Below, in pieces: positions 59,189 through 64,000 of a stretch of DNA of 64,000 bases. The translations under genes and the position numbers were made by a program. Numbering within the stretch: position 1 is the stretch's first letter; each line of letters opens with the position of its first letter. The notes under the pieces were generated by a model. That model made no database searches, had not been told where the DNA came from, and worked only from the letters and a program-made list of their open reading frames with translations. Origin of the DNA: Comamonadaceae bacterium (GTDB lineage: Bacteria; Pseudomonadota; Gammaproteobacteria; Burkholderiales; Burkholderiaceae_C); NCBI GenBank assembly GCA_947450765.1, contig CANFXC010000001.1:62001-126000 (forward strand), in the 5' to 3' direction.

Positions 59189-60037
59189 GTGAGCCCCCTC
59201 CAATGCAAGATCAACGCGGTACTCGGCGCAGAAATTTCAGGCATTGACCTGACAAAGCCGGTGAACGACGTCACCCGAGCCGAACTCAATGCTCTGTTTT
59301 CAAAACATGCCGTTCTGATTTTCCGGGACCAACCCCTGACGCCACCGCAGTTCATGCAAGCGGCAGAAATTTTCGGTAGTTTGATGGACCAGCAAATTAA
59401 AAAATTTGTCCTCCCCGACTATCCACTGGTGGGTTGTAACTCGACCCAAGATTTGCCGCGTAAAAATGGCAAGCTGCAAGTACGCGGCGAAAACTACCAC
59501 ACCGACCACTCAAACGACATAGCGCCGCCCAAGGCCACCAGCCTGATGGCGGTGCAAATTCCGTCCTACGGCGGAGACACGCAGTTTGTCGATGTGCGGC
59601 AGGCTTATGACGATTTGTCAGAGGTCCAGAAGTCAACTATCCAGCACCTGCGCTCCAAGCATGTGCACGAAAGCAGCCGCAGTCCGCGTAGTTTTGCAAA
59701 GCTGAGCCCTGAAGACATGGCAAAGATTCCACACACCGAGCAACCGCTGGTCATCAAACACCCTGTCAGCGGCCGGCCGGCCCTGTACTTGAACACCGGG
59801 CGCATGGAGGGTATCGAAGGCATGACCGCCGATACAGGTTTTGCACTGGTTGACGAGTTGTACCGACACGCCACCCAAGCCCGTTACGAGTACCGCCATC
59901 AGTGGCGCGTTGGTGACATGGTGATTTGGGACAACCGCAGCGTGATGCACCAAGCCAATGCGGACTACGACCCTGAAGAGTACCGCTACCTGTACAGAGT
60001 CATGCTGCAAGGCGAGAAACTGCAGTCATTTACCTGA
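59189..60037 (+). CDS. TauD/TfdA-family Fe(II)/2-oxoglutarate dioxygenase
   Basis: A 282-residue dioxygenase. The facial triad is visible: His-x-Asp in YHTDHSND and the distal His in SVMHQANADY; the 2-oxoglutarate-binding Arg is in EYRYLYRVML. GAEISGIDLTKPVND is the family start. A GTG start at 59189 with AAAGG before it is used; it begins 14 bp after the Bug-9 stop. Members act on taurine, 2,4-D, alkyl sulfates and similar; the substrate is unknown. Confidence 0.9.
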   Translation: MSPLQCKINAVLGAEISGIDLTKPVNDVTRAELNALFSKHAVLIFRDQPLTPPQFMQAAEIFGSLMDQQIKKFVLPDYPLVGCNSTQDLPRKNGKLQVRGENYHTDHSNDIAPPKATSLMAVQIPSYGGDTQFVDVRQAYDDLSEVQKSTIQHLRSKHVHESSRSPRSFAKLSPEDMAKIPHTEQPLVIKHPVSGRPALYLNTGRMEGIEGMTADTGFALVDELYRHATQARYEYRHQWRVGDMVIWDNRSVMHQANADYDPEEYRYLYRVMLQGEKLQSFT

Positions 60038-60067
60038 TTTAAAACAATTGGATTCTTTTACATGTGT

Positions 60068-60101
60068 CTATTCGTTACAAATATTGCTTAACTACGAATA
60101 G
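60068..60101. promoter_or_regulatory. CTATTCGT...ACGAATAG inverted repeat
   Basis: Perfect 8-bp arms at 60068-60075 and 60094-60101, 18 bp apart, 31 bp after the TauD stop. It could be a weak terminator stem or an operator for the next gene; no T-tract follows. The rest of the 60038-60215 gap shows nothing I recognise. Confidence 0.3.
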
Positions 60102-60215
60102 TCATCCATACTCTTCAGCTTAGCGACCACGCAAGAAACTGACAATACATAGGGGTTCCCAACAAAGATTGGAGCCTGCCGCCGATTCCCTTGCGCCTGG
60201 TCAAGAAAGAAAATA

Positions 60216-60857
60216 ATGACTATGGACTTTGTAGGTATTGGTGAAGCCACGAAAATTCTGGGCTTGTCTCGCACGTCGATCCAGAAACTGGTGGATTCCG
60301 GCAAGCTCCCTGCGGTCAAGACCAATGGCGGGCACCGGCGCATCTTGCGCAGCTCAATTGAAGCGCTGAACCAAAAGATGGGGCATAAAGCCATGCTGCG
60401 TCTGGCTTCTTCACAGCCGGGCAGCCTGCACCACTTGACCGACCTGCATAGCGATCAAGAGCAGGTTCATGTCCTGATCGTCGAGGACGATGAGCCCACC
60501 TCCAGCCTCTTGTTGGCACTGTTTGAAACGCACTACCCAGACATCAAATGCACGGTGGCCGCTGACGGGCTCGATGCTGTTTTGCAACTCGAGCGCATGC
60601 GTCCACGCATACTGATCACTGACCTGAACATGGAGCCCTTCGATGGTTTCCGTCTGCTCAACATGGTGTTCAGCCGCGCGGAGTATCAGTCCATTTCAAC
60701 CATTGTGATGTCCGGCTTGAGTGAGAGCGAGATTCAACAACGCGGCGGCCTTCCACCAGAAGTGCTGTTTTTGCCGAAGCCGATCAACTTGGAACGGCTG
60801 CGCGGCTTTCTAGACGCTCATGTCCAGATTCACCGCCACTACCGGGCGCAAACATAA
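60216..60857 (+). CDS. HTH-receiver fusion protein (N-terminal excisionase-like HTH, C-terminal REC)
   Basis: A 213-residue protein with reversed order compared with normal response regulators. Residues 5-55 are a MerR/excisionase-type HTH (VGIGEATKILGLSRTSIQKLVDSGKLPAVKTNGGHRR, in two blocks). Residues 85-205 form a receiver domain: acid pocket EDD (90-92), phospho-acceptor Asp136 (ITDLNM) and Lys188 (FLPKP), all intact. No kinase gene is adjacent. It likely is a phosphorylation-controlled DNA-binding regulator; targets unknown. Confidence 0.88.
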   Translation: MTMDFVGIGEATKILGLSRTSIQKLVDSGKLPAVKTNGGHRRILRSSIEALNQKMGHKAMLRLASSQPGSLHHLTDLHSDQEQVHVLIVEDDEPTSSLLLALFETHYPDIKCTVAADGLDAVLQLERMRPRILITDLNMEPFDGFRLLNMVFSRAEYQSISTIVMSGLSESEIQQRGGLPPEVLFLPKPINLERLRGFLDAHVQIHRHYRAQT

Positions 60858-60880
60858 GCGATCAGCGGGTCACACGCCTA

Positions 60881-60907
60881 AGTTACTGATATGTAACTGG
60901 CTACAAT
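60881..60907 (+). promoter_or_regulatory. AGTTAC-N6-GTAACT palindrome and TACAAT -10 box
   Basis: The palindrome at 60881-60898 is followed by TACAAT at 60902-60907, about 70 bp before the lipoprotein ATG. Probably the promoter region of the lipoprotein gene with an operator; no good -35 box seen. Confidence 0.35.
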
Positions 60908-60979
60908 CGCGCGCTGGAGGATGAGCCAGAAGAGCCGCCGGATGCCCCGGGCGGCGCTGAAGCTTTGAACGGCACCACG

Positions 60980-61423
60980 ATGAACATCCTGAAATACCTG
61001 ACTTTGCTGTGCACGGCTTGTGTACTTGTGGCCTGCAGCAGTGTGGACATCCGACCTCCCAGCAAAGATGGTGCTTCGGCGCCCGAACCGTCGGCCACGC
61101 AATTAGCCGGTGACATGCCTATTCCACCGGGCGCAACGATACGCCCGCAAGAAACCTTGGTCATGGGTTCAGGCAACCGCTGGATGGGCCGTATCAGCTT
61201 GAGCGTTCCGGGAGAGTCGCAAGCGGTTTACACCTATTACCGTGATGGCCTGCCAAGCGCGGGCTGGGTCTTGACGTCCAGCTCGTACTCCAAGCTGAGT
61301 TTTTTGACCTTCAACAAAGCAGACCGCGTGGCAACGGTTCAAATCCAATCGGCCAGCTTCGGCGGCAATGAGGTGACGATCACGGTTACCCCCGCAACCA
61401 AGCCTGGCAACTCAACACCCTGA
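60980..61423 (+). CDS. Predicted outer-membrane lipoprotein
   Basis: A 147-residue lipoprotein: signal and lipobox LCTACVLVACSS (Cys near residue 19), then a proline-rich linker and a compact domain with VYTYYRDGLPSAGWVLTSSS and NEVTITVTPA. No strong ribosome-binding site. Function unknown; related small lipoproteins with a Tyr-rich domain are common in Burkholderiales. Convergent with the CorC-type gene. Confidence 0.8.
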   Translation: MNILKYLTLLCTACVLVACSSVDIRPPSKDGASAPEPSATQLAGDMPIPPGATIRPQETLVMGSGNRWMGRISLSVPGESQAVYTYYRDGLPSAGWVLTSSSYSKLSFLTFNKADRVATVQIQSASFGGNEVTITVTPATKPGNSTP

Positions 61424-61426
61424 AGA

Positions 61427-62737
61427 TCAAAACACTTGCCGGCTCGCCAGCACTTTGTCGATGCGCTTGCCATCCAGGTCCAACACTTCAAATCGCCAGC
61501 CGACACAATCGAGACACTCGCCCACGCCCGGCAGGCGGCCTGAGACGCTCTGCAGCAGACCCGCCAACGTGTTGTAACGGCCGCGTTCTTCTTCCGGAAG
61601 TTGCTTGATTTCCAGCCGCATTTTTAGCTCAGACACCGGCATCACGCCATCGAGCAACCAGCTGCCATCAGGCCGCTGCGTAGCCCAGGCGTCTAGCTGA
61701 GCGCCCGGTGGCAGCTCGCCAGTGATCGCCTCCAGCATGTCCATCGGCGTGACCAAGCCCTGCACCACGCCGTATTCATCGACAACCAACAAAATACGCG
61801 TCGAGCGGGCGCGGAACTGCTCTAACAGTTCCATCCCGCTGAGCGACTCGGGAACAAACACCGCAGGGACTGCGTAGGCACCGACTTGATCTTCCACTGG
61901 CGTCACAGGCGCTGAAGTGCCGAGTTTCAGATCTCGCACCACCAGCAACACGGCAACCTTGACAACCCCCACCACATCATCGAGACCGCCGCGGCACACC
62001 GGATACCAGGAGTGGCCACTGATGCTGGCTTTGGCAAGAGCCTGTGCCACCGTGTCCGTGGCGTCAAGCCATTCAATGTCAGCGCGAGGCAACATCAACG
62101 AGGGCAGCAAACGGTCGTCCAATAAGAAGACGTTTTGCACCATCTGGTGTTCATGCTCCTCGATCAGACCGGCGCTCACGCCCTCCTCCAGGCTCGCGGT
62201 GATCTCTTCCTCGGTGACGGCCCGACTGGCCGCGTTGTCGACGCGCAGCAACTTCAAAACCGCTTGCGTGCTGAACGACAACAAGCGCACAAACGGCCGC
62301 GCAGCGCTGGCCACCCACATCATGGGCCGCGACACAAGGCGCGCCACGGTTTCAGGGTAAAGCTGGCCGATGCGTTTGGGCACCAGCTCGCCAAAAACGA
62401 TGGTGACGTAAGTGATGATCACCACCACAATCGCCGTGGCAGAAATATCGGCGGCAGCGATCGAAACGCCCAACGTTTGAAGCCACGCCGACAAGCCGCC
62501 ACTGAAGGCCGCCTCGCCGATGATGCCGTTGACCATGCCGATCGAGGTGATTCCCACCTGCACGGAGGACAAAAATTGCGTCGGATTCTCCAGCAAGCCC
62601 AACGCCGCCTGCGAGCCTTTGTCGCCCCCTTCAGCGGCCGCTACCAGCCGCGCCTTGCGGCTCGACGCGAGGGCCAACTCCGACATCGCAAAAACCCCAT
62701 TGAGAAGGGTCAGCAGAGCTATCAGCAAAATATCCAT
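61427..62737 (-). CDS. CorC/HlyC (TlyC)-type protein with DUF21 and CBS domains
   Basis: A 436-residue membrane protein: DUF21/CNNM transmembrane domain (residues 1-185, LIALLTLLNGVFAMSELALASSRKARL; ELVPKRIGQLYPE), two CBS domains (about 205-330, ending VVDEYGVVQGLVT) and a C-terminal CorC_HlyC domain (PDGSWLLDGVMPVSELK). Family members move or bind Mg2+/Co2+. ATG 62737 starts at the first helix. Divergent from apaH, 22 bp apart. Confidence 0.92.
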   Translation of the reverse strand: MDILLIALLTLLNGVFAMSELALASSRKARLVAAAEGGDKGSQAALGLLENPTQFLSSVQVGITSIGMVNGIIGEAAFSGGLSAWLQTLGVSIAAADISATAIVVVIITYVTIVFGELVPKRIGQLYPETVARLVSRPMMWVASAARPFVRLLSFSTQAVLKLLRVDNAASRAVTEEEITASLEEGVSAGLIEEHEHQMVQNVFLLDDRLLPSLMLPRADIEWLDATDTVAQALAKASISGHSWYPVCRGGLDDVVGVVKVAVLLVVRDLKLGTSAPVTPVEDQVGAYAVPAVFVPESLSGMELLEQFRARSTRILLVVDEYGVVQGLVTPMDMLEAITGELPPGAQLDAWATQRPDGSWLLDGVMPVSELKMRLEIKQLPEEERGRYNTLAGLLQSVSGRLPGVGECLDCVGWRFEVLDLDGKRIDKVLASRQVF

Positions 62738-62759
62738 GAATCCAGACGAGAATAAACAC

Positions 62760-63629
62760 ATGGCACTTTACTTCATTGGCGACCTTCAGGGCTGCCACGA
62801 GCCGTTGCAGCGTCTTTTGCAGCGCATCGATTTCTCACCCAGCCGCGACACGATTTACCTGCTCGGCGACCTTGTCAATCGCGGCCCCGACTCACTGGCT
62901 GTGCTGCGAACTGTCATGCAGCTCGGCGACTCGGCGCAAAGTTTGCTCGGCAACCATGACTTGCATTTGCTCACCGTCGGCTATGGCCTGCGCCAGCAGC
63001 ACAAGGGCGACACGCTAGACGCCATCTTGCAGGCGCCAGACCGCGCAGCCTTGCTCGACTGGGTACGCCACAGGCACATGGCCATGCATGTCAAGGGCTG
63101 GCTGATGGTGCATGCTGGCGTGCTACCTCAATGGACAACGGCGCGCACGCTGGCCTTGGCAGTAGAAGTCGAACAAGCCTTGCGAGGCGCTCAGGCTGTT
63201 GAGTTTTTAAGCAGCATGTACGGCAACACGCCGCAGCGTTGGGATGACAAGCTCACAGGCCACGACCGCCTGCGCGTGATCGTCAACGCACTCACACGTT
63301 TGCGCTTTTGTACGCCCGAAGGCGAGATGGAGTTCAAGGCCAAAGGCTCCGCAGATGCCACGCCCGCCGGCTACATGCCTTGGTTCAATGTGCCAGGTCG
63401 GCTGACGGCAGACACACCGATCGCTTTCGGGCATTGGTCAACGGTCGGTTTGGACGCCCCGGAAGGCAAGCCCATCATGCGCCAAAACACCTTGGCGCTG
63501 GACACTGGCTGCGTCTGGGGCAACTGCCTGACGGCGGCCAAACTGAGTGAGGCGCCGGGCAGTGAACCCGGCGCGTTCGAGCTTTTTTCAGTCGCTTGCA
63601 AGGCGATGCAGAAACACAGCGGCCAATAA
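62760..63629 (+). CDS. apaH: Symmetrical bis(5'-nucleosyl)-tetraphosphatase
   Basis: A 289-residue calcineurin-like phosphoesterase matching ApaH. Metal-site motifs in order: YFIGDLQGCHEPL, LLGDLVNRGPDS, LLGNHDLHLL, MVHAGVLPQW, and C-terminal FGHWSTVGL. It hydrolyses Ap4A to two ADP and also decaps NpnN RNAs. ATG 62760 fits the family start; the upstream frame is antisense to the CorC gene. Confidence 0.95.
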   Translation: MALYFIGDLQGCHEPLQRLLQRIDFSPSRDTIYLLGDLVNRGPDSLAVLRTVMQLGDSAQSLLGNHDLHLLTVGYGLRQQHKGDTLDAILQAPDRAALLDWVRHRHMAMHVKGWLMVHAGVLPQWTTARTLALAVEVEQALRGAQAVEFLSSMYGNTPQRWDDKLTGHDRLRVIVNALTRLRFCTPEGEMEFKAKGSADATPAGYMPWFNVPGRLTADTPIAFGHWSTVGLDAPEGKPIMRQNTLALDTGCVWGNCLTAAKLSEAPGSEPGAFELFSVACKAMQKHSGQ

Positions 63630-63659
63630 AAAACCCGGCACCGCGAGGAACCGGGTTTT
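63630..63659. terminator. Bidirectional rho-independent terminator
   Basis: AAAACCCGG (63630-63638), loop of 12, CCGGGTTTT (63651-63659), directly after the apaH stop. It serves apaH and the convergent gene at 63674. Confidence 0.88.
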
Positions 63660-63673
63660 GCATCAAGCCTAGA

Positions 63674-64000
63674 TCAGCTTTCTGTGACGGCTGTCTTGAA
63701 CAAGGCTGCGATTTTTTTCTTCGGCTTGATGTTGGCCGACATACCGCGCGGTCCCGCTGATTTGGCGGCCGCTTCCCAAGCTGGCTGAGCTTCAGCCGCC
63801 AAGGTCGACTCATAAGGCTGGTCAAAAAACGGATCACGCGCTGCACTCGACTGCCGCGGTGCATATTCGCGGCGCTCACGCGGCTCGCGTGTTTCACGAC
63901 GCTCGCGCGAAACAGGCTGCTTCACACCCGGCTCATCCGGTTGATCAGTGCCTTCGGCCTCACGGTACATCCGGCGGCCGTCGTTGATGCGACCCTGCTC
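63674..64000 (-). CDS. C-terminal part of an unidentified gene with a charged tail (cut by window edge)
   Basis: The last 108 codons of a gene entering from the right. It is low-complexity, Arg/Glu-rich (SRERRETREPRERREY) and ends with a conserved-looking ANIKPKKKIAALFKTAV. Such tails occur at the ends of DEAD-box RNA helicases (RhlE type) in Burkholderiales, but no helicase motif lies in the window. The frame is open to the edge. Identity is therefore a guess. Confidence 0.55.
   Translation of the reverse strand, partial: EQGRINDGRRMYREAEGTDQPDEPGVKQPVSRERRETREPRERREYAPRQSSAARDPFFDQPYESTLAAEAQPAWEAAAKSAGPRGMSANIKPKKKIAALFKTAVTES

Noticed and set aside
1-64000. CRISPR array
   Set aside because: No regularly spaced repeat of 24-40 bp with unique spacers was seen; the only tandem repeat is the 11-bp array at 33320.

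Overview
The window is a piece of a chromosome from a GC-rich betaproteobacterium, most likely Burkholderiales and close to the Comamonadaceae. The grounds are the nine Bug/TctC-type receptor genes, the PcaIJF/IclR gene set, the TamA-TamB, ApaH and bactofilin-M23 genes, and the codon use. No species can be named from sequence alone.

Layout. (1) 1-19.5 kb is a catabolic region, almost all on the minus strand. It encodes two intradiol ring-cleavage dioxygenases (one cut by the window edge), maleylacetate reductase, the two 3-oxoadipate CoA-transferase subunits and 3-oxoadipyl-CoA thiolase. Together these make a complete hydroxyquinol -> maleylacetate -> 3-oxoadipate -> acetyl-CoA + succinyl-CoA lower route. 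Interleaved are candidate upper-pathway genes: a two-subunit molybdenum hydroxylase, an Atz/Trz-type amidohydrolase, two beta-hydroxyacid dehydrogenases, a RutE-like nitroreductase, a CMD/AhpD-type protein and three small proteins (YciI, Dabb, SnoaL folds). Two LysR genes and one IclR gene (19578-20393) are the likely regulators. The IclR promoter carries a clear three-half-site operator.

(2) 20.4-31.5 kb is mostly housekeeping or core: a Phd/VapC toxin-antitoxin pair, DUF1841, a diheme cytochrome c, a MoxR ATPase/VWA operon, TamA, TamB and tRNA-Arg(CCT).

(3) 31.5-36.75 kb is a compact integrated element of about 5.2 kb inserted at the 3' end of tRNA-Arg(CCT). It is bounded by a 16-bp perfect direct repeat. 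It carries a tyrosine recombinase, a strong promoter followed by a structured non-coding stretch, an 11-bp iteron array, a small RHH-like protein, an SF3-helicase replication protein, four AT-rich minus-strand genes (three membrane or secreted) and an XRE regulator. No capsid, Zot, relaxase or known cargo is visible. This is the best candidate here for something undescribed.

(4) 36.8-41.7 kb is core: bactofilin, M23 peptidase, a coiled-coil protein of unknown role, and a 7TM-type sensor kinase with its response regulator.

(5) 41.8-60 kb is a second catabolic region with six more Bug receptors. It also has a family III CoA-transferase, an FAD oxidoreductase, an isopropylmalate/tartrate dehydrogenase-like enzyme, an MBL hydrolase, an Ldh-family dehydrogenase, a class II aldolase, a D-2-hydroxyacid dehydrogenase, a 2-pyrone-4,6-dicarboxylate-hydrolase-like amidohydrolase, a TauD dioxygenase and two LysR regulators. 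It looks like hydroxyacid/dicarboxylate use, with substrates unknown.

(6) 60.2-64 kb holds an HTH-receiver fusion protein, a lipoprotein, a CorC/HlyC-type protein, ApaH and the 3' end of an unidentified gene with a charged tail.

Many genes overlap by ATGA or abut, so long polycistronic units are likely. All starts are inferred from ribosome-binding sites and family lengths. No database search was possible.
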